This document shows positions 54,840-62,392 of a stretch of 64,000 nt of DNA, piece by piece (within the stretch, counting starts at the first letter, position 1; every line of letters begins with the position of its first letter). The DNA lies in contig CAIYSZ010000114.1 in the NCBI GenBank assembly GCA_903928965.1, forward strand, positions 1 to 64,000, read 5' to 3'. Under the pieces are notes generated by a model. That model was not told the origin of the DNA. It saw nothing but the letters and a program-made list of their open reading frames with translations, and ran no database searches. The position numbers were made by a program, and so were the translations under genes. This DNA is from an uncultured Pseudomonadota bacterium. GTDB lineage: Bacteria; Pseudomonadota; Gammaproteobacteria; Methylococcales; Methylomonadaceae.

Positions 54840-55756
54840 TGAGTTCAGTCCTGGACATTTCCGTCATTATATTAACTTATAACGAAAGCTTGCATATCGC
54901 GCGGGCTATCGAAAGCGTGAGCGGCTTGGCCAAACGCGTGTTTGTGATTGACGCTCATTCCAGCGACGACACGGCCGCCATTGCCAAATCCTTGGGGGCG
55001 CACGTCTACGTCAACGCCTGGATCAATTATTCGCGGCAATTTCAATGGGCGCTGGAGCATTGTCCAATCGACACCCAGTGGGTGTTGCGCCTGGATGCGG
55101 ACGAATATTTAGAGCCGGAATTGACGGCTGAAATTCGGGCTAAATTGCCGTTGCTGCCGCTCACCGTCACCGGGGTGATTTTAAAACGTAAGTATATATT
55201 TTTAAATAAATTAATCCGGCATGGCGATCGTTATCCCTTGCTGCTGCTTAGGTTGTGGCGGGTTGGGGCCGGCGGCTTGGAGCCGCGCTGGATGGACGAA
55301 CATGTGATATTATCGCGTGGTAAAAGCGTGGTGTTCGAGCATTTTTTTGTGGATCACAATTTGCGGTCGGTTAGTTGGTTCATAGATAAACATAATAAAT
55401 ACGCCAGCCGGGAAATGCTGGATATTTTGGGGGAAAAATACGGATTGTTTGAAAATAAATCCGTATTGCCAAAGGAAACCGGTCAGGTTTATTGGCGCCG
55501 TTTTTTGAAATTGCATTTATATAACAAATTGCCTGTATTTGTTAGGCCTATTTTTTATTTTATCTACCGTTATTTTTTTCGTTTAGGCTTTTTGGATGGG
55601 GCGGTCGGATTTGCATATCATTTTATGCAGGGTTTTTGGTACCGGGCTTTGGTGGATTTGAAATGCTTGGAAGCCGAGTTGGTTATTCGCGACGCCAAGG
55701 ATAAATCCGAAATTATAAGCAGATTGTCCGCTTTAACCGGTTTGTCTTTGCCATGA
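54836..55756 (+). CDS. Family 2 glycosyltransferase (WaaE/KdtX-like)
   Basis: A 306-residue GT-A enzyme with ISVIILTYNESLHIARAI at the N-terminus, the DAHSSDDTAAI segment and WVLRLDADEYLEPEL carrying the catalytic DxD near residue 85, all typical of the WaaE/KdtX-type subfamily. The C-terminal third is basic and aromatic, with a possible membrane-associated helix. Sugar donor not inferable. The stop overlaps the oxidoreductase start. Confidence 0.9.
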   Translation: MMSSVLDISVIILTYNESLHIARAIESVSGLAKRVFVIDAHSSDDTAAIAKSLGAHVYVNAWINYSRQFQWALEHCPIDTQWVLRLDADEYLEPELTAEIRAKLPLLPLTVTGVILKRKYIFLNKLIRHGDRYPLLLLRLWRVGAGGLEPRWMDEHVILSRGKSVVFEHFFVDHNLRSVSWFIDKHNKYASREMLDILGEKYGLFENKSVLPKETGQVYWRRFLKLHLYNKLPVFVRPIFYFIYRYFFRLGFLDGAVGFAYHFMQGFWYRALVDLKCLEAELVIRDAKDKSEIISRLSALTGLSLP

Positions 55757-57420
55757 TCGTAGATTCCCTGCTGTCCGCGCAAAAGTTGATAACGCCATTA
55801 TGGGATTTTTGCATTATCGGCTCAGGTTTTGCAGGCATGGCTTTGGCTTGGGAATTGACCGCCAAAAATTCAAATTATCGAATAGCCTTGATCGAGAGCG
55901 GCGAGTATCGGCCGCGGGCGGAAATTCAAGGCTTGTCCGATCTGGCCAATCATCCGGCCAACCATGCCCCGATGCGTTTGGCCGTAAACCGGCGCATAGG
56001 AGGCGCTTCGGGAGTATGGGGCGGGCGTTGCGTGCCGTATGACGAATATGATTTTTTAAAAAGGGATTACGTTCCAGATGCCGAATGGCCGATTTCTTAC
56101 GCCGAACTGTTTCAGTATTTGGATCGCGCTTGCGCCTTTCTTAAATGCGGGCGGGGTGATTTTACGGTCGCTTCCGGTTTACGCCAGATTTCGGAATATT
56201 GGCGGGATGGAGACGTATTGGCTTCGACCATAGAGCGGTGGAGTTTGCCCTTGGATTTGCGCCGGGAGTTTTATCATGATTTACGCTTGTCGCGGAGCAT
56301 CTTTTTATTTAGCGGCCTGACATGCGTTAATTTGAGTTATGATTTGGAAGCCGGAACTGTTCGCCATGCCGTGCTTTCCCGAATTGACGGCGAAAAACTT
56401 TCTATTCGCGCGCGGCGTTTTATTATTGCCGCCGGCGGTTTGGAGTCGGCGCGGTTATTGTTATATAGTAATCGAAAAAATGAATATACTGCTGGAGATT
56501 TCGGTCGGGCGTTGGGCCGATTTTATCAGGGGCATATTTCAGGTAAAATTGCCAATGTAGTATTTTCGGGCGATGCTCGGCAAACGATTTATCAGTTTGA
56601 AAAAGATCAGGATGGCGTTTATTTTCGCCGGCGTTTGACTTTTCCGGCGCGAGTGCTGAGCCAACACCGGTTGTTGAATTTTGCCGCATGGTTGGATAAT
56701 CCGCCGATTTTTTCGCCAGAACACGGTAACGGCGTGCTTTCGGCTGCTTATTTGGCATTATTGACGCCGGGCATCGGGGCGAAATTGGCGTCACCCGCAA
56801 TTAGAACCGCTATTTTGGACAACGCTTCCCATCATCCTGCCTTGGCCGGGCACTTGCGGAATGTGAGCTTTAATTTGCCGGCCACTTTGGCTTTTTGTTT
56901 AAGATTTGTTTTTCAAAGATATTGTCAAGCGCGTAAATTGCCGGGTTTTTTTGCGCCTGGCCGTAATAATGTTTACGCCTTGCATTATCACGCGGAACAG
57001 GCGCCGAGTTGGCAAAGTTTTGCCCGGCTTTCCGCCGAAACCGACCGGTTGGGCGTAAACAGGCTTGAAGTGCATCTACGTTATTCGGATCAAGATATGG
57101 ATAGCGTGGTTCGCGGCCATGGGTTGTTGGATCATTGGTTGCGCGGAAATGGCATCGGCCGCTTGGCGTATCATGCCAAGGACTTGCCGGCGCAAGTAGC
57201 GCGTCAGGCGGCGGACGGTTTTCATCAAATCGGGGTGACCCGTATGGCCGCGGACAGAAATCGCGGCGTGGTGGACGCTGATTGTAAGGTGTTTGGCTTG
57301 TCTAATTTATATATGTGCGGCAGCGGAGTGTTTCCAACCTCGGGTCAGGCGAATCCGACTTTGACTATTGTTTGCTTGGCCTTGCGTCTGGCGGATCATT
57401 TACATGCTAATAATGTTTGA
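55753..57420 (+). CDS. GMC-family FAD oxidoreductase in the EPS operon
   Basis: A 555-residue flavoprotein. An FAD-binding Rossmann motif GSGFAG is at residues 23-28, RIGGASGVWGGRC near 75-88 is the GMC-type GGSS/VWGG signature, and the C-terminal GSGVFPTSGQANPTLT motif is the substrate/FAD closing segment. GMC enzymes oxidise alcohols or sugars. Its place within a polysaccharide operon, translationally coupled to a glycosyltransferase, suggests oxidation of a sugar or lipid-linked intermediate, but the substrate is not known. No signal peptide, so a cytoplasmic role is likely. Confidence 0.88.
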   Translation: MIVDSLLSAQKLITPLWDFCIIGSGFAGMALAWELTAKNSNYRIALIESGEYRPRAEIQGLSDLANHPANHAPMRLAVNRRIGGASGVWGGRCVPYDEYDFLKRDYVPDAEWPISYAELFQYLDRACAFLKCGRGDFTVASGLRQISEYWRDGDVLASTIERWSLPLDLRREFYHDLRLSRSIFLFSGLTCVNLSYDLEAGTVRHAVLSRIDGEKLSIRARRFIIAAGGLESARLLLYSNRKNEYTAGDFGRALGRFYQGHISGKIANVVFSGDARQTIYQFEKDQDGVYFRRRLTFPARVLSQHRLLNFAAWLDNPPIFSPEHGNGVLSAAYLALLTPGIGAKLASPAIRTAILDNASHHPALAGHLRNVSFNLPATLAFCLRFVFQRYCQARKLPGFFAPGRNNVYALHYHAEQAPSWQSFARLSAETDRLGVNRLEVHLRYSDQDMDSVVRGHGLLDHWLRGNGIGRLAYHAKDLPAQVARQAADGFHQIGVTRMAADRNRGVVDADCKVFGLSNLYMCGSGVFPTSGQANPTLTIVCLALRLADHLHANNV

Positions 57421-57579
57421 TTTATGGTTTGTTTAATGCATTGTTTGATAGATGGCATGGTTCGTTTGCTTTTTTAATGTGACGAATAATTATTATCTGG
57501 TTTTTTTTGAAAGTTTTATATGGACGTTTGTTTTAAGTTTTATTCTTTTCTTGTTTATTAATTTCTTTGTATCATTGCT
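57421..57579. other. AT-rich gap before the last EPS glycosyltransferase
   Basis: About 160 bases of unusually AT-rich sequence with several poly-T runs. It separates the last gene from the rest of the operon and could hold a promoter, but I see no convincing -35/-10 pair. Confidence 0.3.
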
Positions 57580-57591
57580 ATGTGCCTGGAT

Positions 57592-58851
57592 ATGAGAATA
57601 TTAATTTACGGTATCAATTTCGCTCCGGAACTGACTGGTATAGGCAAGTATACCGGCGAGTTGGCCTGTTGGCTGCGTTCGCGCGGGCATGATATTGAGG
57701 TGGTCACTGCTCTGCCCTATTATCCTGAATGGCGTGTCGGCCAGGGATTTTCCAAGTGGCGCTATGTCAAGGAAGTGTTTGACGGATTTCAGGTCATTCG
57801 TTGTCCGCTTTATGTGCCTTCCAAACCCAATGGCTTGCAACGCATAGTGCATTTGTTGTCGTTTACGTTTTTCAGTTTTCCGGCCTTGCTTTGGTCGGCG
57901 CGGAAAAGGCCCGATGTAATCGTGGTGGTGGTGCCCGCTTCGTTTTGCGCGCCGGCGGCTTGGTTAACCGCGCGTCTGGTCGGCGCCAAGTGTTGGCTGC
58001 ACGTACAGGATTTTGAAATCGCCGCGGCTTTTGAAATTGGCGTGATTAAGGGCAAATGGTTTAAAAAACTATTATTACGTTTTGAAAATTGGATGATTCG
58101 ACGTTTCGACAGCCTGTCCACTATTTCCAACGAGATGCTTAAAGTGCTATTAGCTAAGAGCGACCGGGAGCAAACGGTTTCCTTGTTTCCCAATTGGATA
58201 GATTTAATGGAGATTTATCCTTTATCCGGCGCTAACCGATTGCGTCAGGAATTCAATATCGATCCGAATTGTATTGTCCTGCTGTATTCCGGCAATATGG
58301 GTTTAAAACAAGGTTTGGAAGTCGTGGTGCGAGCGGCGGAGCAATTGGCGGACGATCCGAATTTTGTGTTTCTGATGTGCGGCGATGGCGTGGCGCGCAC
58401 CGATTTGCAGCAAATGGCCGAGGGTTTGCCGAATATTCGTTGGCTGCCTTTGCAAGCCAACGAGCGTTATAATGAGCTGTTGAATTTGGCGGATATACAT
58501 TTGCTGCCGCAAAATTGCGATGTGGTGGATTTAGTGATGCCGTCCAAGCTGACCGGCATGCTGGCGAGCGGGCGTCCTGTCATCGCCACGACGTATCCGA
58601 ATTCCCAAGTGGCTAAATTTGTGCATACTGCCGGGTTTATTGTGGCTCCGGGCGATGTGAACGGGTTGGTGGAGGCGATTTTGCGTCTGGCGTCCGATCC
58701 TATTTTACGTCACCGCTTCGGTCTTGCCGGGCGGGCCATCGCGGAAGCCGAGTGGGAAAAAAACAAAGTGTTGCGTTCGTTTGAGGATGATTTGCTGGAT
58801 TTGCTGGCGGAGTCCGGCAAGGCGCATGCGGCGGCGGAAGAGTGTGATTGA
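57592..58851 (+). CDS. WcaI-type glycosyltransferase
   Basis: About 419 residues from the ATG at 57592 (an ATG at 57580 is also possible; the family normally begins MRILIYG). GT4 with the WcaI-like N-terminus MRILIYGINFAPELTGIGKY, an LHVQDFEIAAA segment near residue 140, and a C-terminal donor domain with LLYSGNMGLKQGLE and LPSKLTGMLASGRPV-type motif. In colanic acid synthesis WcaI transfers fucose; here the donor is inferred only as a sugar nucleotide. Last gene of the cluster. Confidence 0.88.
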   Translation: MRILIYGINFAPELTGIGKYTGELACWLRSRGHDIEVVTALPYYPEWRVGQGFSKWRYVKEVFDGFQVIRCPLYVPSKPNGLQRIVHLLSFTFFSFPALLWSARKRPDVIVVVVPASFCAPAAWLTARLVGAKCWLHVQDFEIAAAFEIGVIKGKWFKKLLLRFENWMIRRFDSLSTISNEMLKVLLAKSDREQTVSLFPNWIDLMEIYPLSGANRLRQEFNIDPNCIVLLYSGNMGLKQGLEVVVRAAEQLADDPNFVFLMCGDGVARTDLQQMAEGLPNIRWLPLQANERYNELLNLADIHLLPQNCDVVDLVMPSKLTGMLASGRPVIATTYPNSQVAKFVHTAGFIVAPGDVNGLVEAILRLASDPILRHRFGLAGRAIAEAEWEKNKVLRSFEDDLLDLLAESGKAHAAAEECD

Positions 58852-58858
58852 CTCCGGC

Positions 58859-58877
58859 GCGGCGTTCGCCGCTTCTT
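58859..58877 (+). terminator. Possible terminator of the EPS operon
   Basis: GCGGC-GTTC-GCCGC stem-loop followed by TTCTT, eight bases after the WcaI-type gene stop. The T-tract is short, so it is weak as an intrinsic terminator. Confidence 0.35.
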
Positions 58878-58918
58878 GGCTCGGGGCATAACGCCATTAA
58901 GTCCGGCGATTATGAAGT

Positions 58919-59434
58919 TTAATGGTTTGGATGATGTTGATGAGGCCCCGCCATTTCGGCGTCCGCGCCGTGGTCGTTGACTTGGGCGTTGAACCATTCA
59001 TGCAAGGCGTGGATGACGCCGGCGTCGGCGCTACGGTAGCTGATTTCGGCTCCGGAGGCGGTTTCTTGATAGTGGATGGCAAGTTGTTCCGGCTTGGCGG
59101 CTTGCAGGGCGTTTAATCCCGGCATGTCCGCGCCGTGTATCGCTCGCGGAGCGGAGAAATCGCGTTGCTGAAATTGTTGGGCGATGCGCTGTAAATGCGT
59201 ACGAATCAGAGCGATTTGTACGCTATCGTTTGGGTCGCGGGCGAGTACGCGTTGTATGCCGCCGTCTGCGTCCGGCACGAATTGATGCACGGTTTTGCTT
59301 AATGAAAAGGGCATGATCTTGGCGCCGCGTTCGGCGACCCGTTGCTGTTGCCGTTCCAAGTCGCCGCTGGCGGCCCATGCGGGACCGGTTAAGACTAATA
59401 GCAAAGCGCAAAGGCGGGTTGGGGTATTATGCAT
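58919..59434 (-). CDS. Small exported protein of unknown function
   Basis: About 171 residues from the ATG at 59434 (an upstream TTG is in frame). A signal peptide of about 20 residues (ending P-A-W-A-A-S) is followed by a soluble, acidic domain with the conserved-looking pieces MPFSLSKTVHQF, DFSAPRAIHGADMPGL and ALHEWFNAQVNDHG and a His-rich C-terminus. I know of uncharacterised periplasmic proteins with this motif order, some mislabelled aspartate carbamoyltransferase; the enzyme fold is not present. His residues may bind metal, but no function is established. Confidence 0.72.
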   Translation of the reverse strand: MHNTPTRLCALLLVLTGPAWAASGDLERQQQRVAERGAKIMPFSLSKTVHQFVPDADGGIQRVLARDPNDSVQIALIRTHLQRIAQQFQQRDFSAPRAIHGADMPGLNALQAAKPEQLAIHYQETASGAEISYRSADAGVIHALHEWFNAQVNDHGADAEMAGPHQHHPNH

Positions 59435-59451
59435 GCGTATCAAGGCTGAGC

Positions 59452-59489
59452 GTTTAGAAAACCGCCGCCGCTTAAAATCGCGGCGGCGG
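59452..59489 (-). terminator. Rho-independent terminator of the PstS-like gene
   Basis: On the minus strand a 10-base GC stem (59480-59489 with 59462-59471) around an AT loop is followed by TTTTCT. It lies 9 bases after the 59498 gene stop and overlaps only the region upstream of the 58919 gene, so those two are separate transcripts. Confidence 0.75.
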
Positions 59490-59497
59490 CGCTTACA

Positions 59498-61123
59498 TTA
59501 TTGCAACTGGATTGAGCCGTAGTTTAGGTTCGCGGTTGGGACCACGCAAGCGTTTGGATGGCCGCTGCTGTCAACCCGGCTGAACGGGCTGACCGGATTG
59601 CTTGGCGTCCATACCAGCGGCGGCGTAAAGCCATTGTCGCTCAGCGCGATATAACCGGCCTGACCGAAGCTTTGCAAGCTGAGCGTGCCGTTGCGCGAGG
59701 CGATGGTGCTAGGCAGTTTGCTGTAGGCGGCAATGGCGTTTAACGCCGCGTTTTGGCTGGCGCTGTTGCTGCCGCTATTCCAGGACAGAGCGTAGTTGCC
59801 GACTAAGCGGTAATGGCCTAGATAGGCTTCTTGACCGGTGGGAATGGCGCCGTCGATAGCGATAAAGCGGTAGTGGGCTTTATTACTGGCGTTGCGCTCG
59901 GTGCTTTGAATGCTAATGGCCCATTGGTTGCCGTGCGCAACCGTGGTGGCCGGCGGGTTTGGATACGGCGACGGATTAGTGGTGCCGAACCAGTTGTTGG
60001 TGCCGTCGTTGAAGTCGCCCAGGCAACTGTCCACCGCGCCCAAGCTGGTGGCGTACTCAATGTCGCCTAGCGGCGCGCTGGTCGGGGTGGCGATTTCCGG
60101 CGCCGCCGATCCCAGGCAAGGGTATTGCAAAATATTGGCCAACATGGCGACTTGCTGGCCGGCGCCGTTTTCGCGGCGGCAGACGTGCACCGTGGTGTCT
60201 CGCGGGTTGGCTAAACCGCTGACTCCCGCCGTAACGCCGGCCGCGGTGACGTCGGCTAGGGTTTGGGTGGCGGTAATCTGGAATTGGGTCCAGTCGGTGA
60301 TGGCGCCCGAGAAAATACTCGCCAGTTGTTCCTTGGTCAGAGTGGGCACGCAGGCGGCGGTTTCGTTGCCGACGGTGCAGGCGCTGGGCAGCAGGCCGCT
60401 TTGGATTTCAGCGTATTGCAAGGCGTTGCGCAACGCCAAGGTTACCGGAGTGCCGATAATGTGACCGGCCAAGGCATGGATGGTGTTGATTTGCGAGGCG
60501 TTGATCGGGGTGGACCCTGGGGTGACGTTGTCGGCGGCGTAAAAAACGTCCGGCGTTACGTCGGAGGTGGCGGCGGTGGCGGCGATGCTGCCGGTAACCG
60601 TGGTGCAGTTGTAGTTATAGTCGTAATTCGCGCCGCCGGAACTGAGATAAGTATCCGCCACGCTGCAATTGGCGGTGACCGGGTCTTTAAGATAGGTCAA
60701 CAAGGTGCCGTGATTGACGGCGTCCAAACCGACAAAGGAGGCGCCCAGGCGGCGGCGGGAAATCCACAACTTGGTCAAATGGTTGTTGCTGGGGTCGCCG
60801 CTGGTCAGACCGGGGATTTTTTGGTCGTTGGTGTAGCAATAAATCGCCGAATAATTGTTATTGGTGCCGCCTTGAAAATAAATATGGGTGGTGGTCAAGG
60901 TATCGCCGGTCGTTCCGCCGTTAGTTACCGCGTTGGTCAAACACACGGCGTTGGCCACGGTTTGTTCGTTGACCAAAAAGCCGAAAGCCGGGTCGTTGGC
61001 TTGTGAGCCGGGAATGTAAAGGGCTAGGTCGGGCTGGCCGTCGGCCGGAGTCAGCGCCCAGGCATGGGCGCTCAAGGCGCAGCCTACGGCGGCGGCTAAG
61101 AGAAGATTATAGTTTTTTTGCAT
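59498..61123 (-). CDS. Exported PstS-like substrate-binding protein
   Basis: A 541-residue protein with a signal peptide (about residues 1-23, ending H-A-W-A). The middle region resembles PBP-like phosphate-binding proteins: LTKEQLASIFSGAITDWTQF is close to the PstS segment that precedes the phosphate-binding site, and CRRENGAGQQ takes the place of the usual R-x-x-G-S-G-T loop. It has 10 or so Cys and long Asn/Thr/Gly-rich stretches, unlike transport PstS, and no ABC genes follow. It may be a surface or scavenging protein rather than part of a transporter. An AAGGAGA site precedes the ATG, and it follows the PEP-CTERM-like gene by 28 bases, probably as one transcript. Confidence 0.75.
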   Translation of the reverse strand: MQKNYNLLLAAAVGCALSAHAWALTPADGQPDLALYIPGSQANDPAFGFLVNEQTVANAVCLTNAVTNGGTTGDTLTTTHIYFQGGTNNNYSAIYCYTNDQKIPGLTSGDPSNNHLTKLWISRRRLGASFVGLDAVNHGTLLTYLKDPVTANCSVADTYLSSGGANYDYNYNCTTVTGSIAATAATSDVTPDVFYAADNVTPGSTPINASQINTIHALAGHIIGTPVTLALRNALQYAEIQSGLLPSACTVGNETAACVPTLTKEQLASIFSGAITDWTQFQITATQTLADVTAAGVTAGVSGLANPRDTTVHVCRRENGAGQQVAMLANILQYPCLGSAAPEIATPTSAPLGDIEYATSLGAVDSCLGDFNDGTNNWFGTTNPSPYPNPPATTVAHGNQWAISIQSTERNASNKAHYRFIAIDGAIPTGQEAYLGHYRLVGNYALSWNSGSNSASQNAALNAIAAYSKLPSTIASRNGTLSLQSFGQAGYIALSDNGFTPPLVWTPSNPVSPFSRVDSSGHPNACVVPTANLNYGSIQLQ

Positions 61124-61151
61124 GTTGTCTCCTTATGTTAAATTCAAAAAT

Positions 61152-61952
61152 TCAAGATTTGCGGGATTTCATTTTCATTAGGCCGAGCAGGCTGCCAAGA
61201 AACATCCATTCCGCGCCGGCGGGAATCGGAACCGCGGTAGCCGCGTTGCTGGTCCAAACCACGCCCGAGTTATCGCTGCTAATCGAAAAGTTGCCCGCAA
61301 GCACGCCTTCGGACACGGGAGTTGAGTTATGAATTGTGCCGCCTGGGGAGGCGAGATACTCAATGTACAAGTCATTGACGCCGCCTTGGCCTAGTTGAGT
61401 GCTGGCGCTGACCGAGGTGGACATGCCGGCGCCCGCGCCCCAGGGAGCGCTGATGGCGTTGAAGCTGCTTTCGTTTTGCGATGACGAGTCGCTAGGGACC
61501 AAGCCAGTGCCGGTCACGTTGATTTCCTCCACCCGGTTGCTGATTTTGGTTTGATCTTGGGAGAACTGACCAAAGTTGATCCCCGGAGCAAAAAAACCGC
61601 CGATGCCGGGGCCGCTGACCAATAAGCTATCGTTGGTGTCTTTATAGCTGGAGGTGACGTTTACGCCGGCGATGTTGAACTCTACATAGCCGTTAGCCGC
61701 AAGGGCCGCGTTGACCCAGGATTGGAAACTGGCCCCCAAACTTAAGGTTAGGCTGTCGCCTGCTTGAGCGTCGGCGAGGAAAGTAGGGACGCTAATGCCG
61801 AGATCCGCGTTATAGGAGGAGCCGGTGGCGGATTCCCAAGCGTTCAAGAAAACGTCATTGGCGGTAAGAGTGCTGGCGTGACCCGAACCGGCGGCCATGG
61901 CCAAGCCCAGCGCAAGCGCTAGCCGGTTTATGCTAGCAGTTGGTTTTAACAT
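61152..61952 (-). CDS. Exported PEP-CTERM-like protein
   Basis: A 266-residue protein with a signal peptide (about residues 1-26, ending S-G-H-A) and a C-terminal tail VPIPAGAEWMFLGSLLG, hydrophobic stretch and SRKS, a looser version of the tail on the 8005 and 31748 proteins. The mature region is Ser/Asn/Gly/Thr-rich with short beta-type repeats and no Cys. No enzymatic motif. AAGGTG precedes the ATG. No sigma-54-like site was found upstream, unlike the other two. Confidence 0.78.
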   Translation of the reverse strand: MLKPTASINRLALALGLAMAAGSGHASTLTANDVFLNAWESATGSSYNADLGISVPTFLADAQAGDSLTLSLGASFQSWVNAALAANGYVEFNIAGVNVTSSYKDTNDSLLVSGPGIGGFFAPGINFGQFSQDQTKISNRVEEINVTGTGLVPSDSSSQNESSFNAISAPWGAGAGMSTSVSASTQLGQGGVNDLYIEYLASPGGTIHNSTPVSEGVLAGNFSISSDNSGVVWTSNAATAVPIPAGAEWMFLGSLLGLMKMKSRKS

Positions 61953-62392
61953 AATTCACCTTGTGGGGTTACCACGATTTAGTTTCAAAGCTCCAGCGAG
62001 CGCATCCGTGCGTTCCTGGATGAAGTAAAGGGGGGGTTAAAGCTACGATATATCCCTATTTTCATAACCATATTATTTTTCATCCTTTATGTCAATCAGA
62101 ATATATCGAATGCATTGTTTCCTTATTGGGTTGACAACGATGCGTTGATCTATATTGGTGCATTATTGTATCTTTTTGGTGAATTTATTCGGCAAATCAG
62201 CCAAGCGCGTGCCGGGGTATTTGTCTAAATTGACTAAAATATTGCAGTTTTAGCAAAATTACGTTATGTTCTTAACGTGCATTTAATCAATGCATTGCCT
62301 GATTCGCAGCAGATTCTTGTTGATAGTGGTTGAGGATAGACAATGATATTCTTGTTTATACATATCGATTGGCGCAGGCCTAGGTAAAGCGC
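61953..62392. other. Divergent intergenic region before the TPS gene
   Basis: A 440-base AT-rich region separating the leftward PEP-CTERM-like gene from the rightward haemagglutinin gene. It should contain both promoters; no site could be identified with confidence, and I see no RNA gene or repeat. Confidence 0.35.

Noticed and set aside
60263-61006. 247-codon plus-strand frame inside the PstS-like gene
   Set aside because: Gly/Val-rich shadow of an Asn/Thr-rich minus-strand gene with signal peptide and ribosome site.
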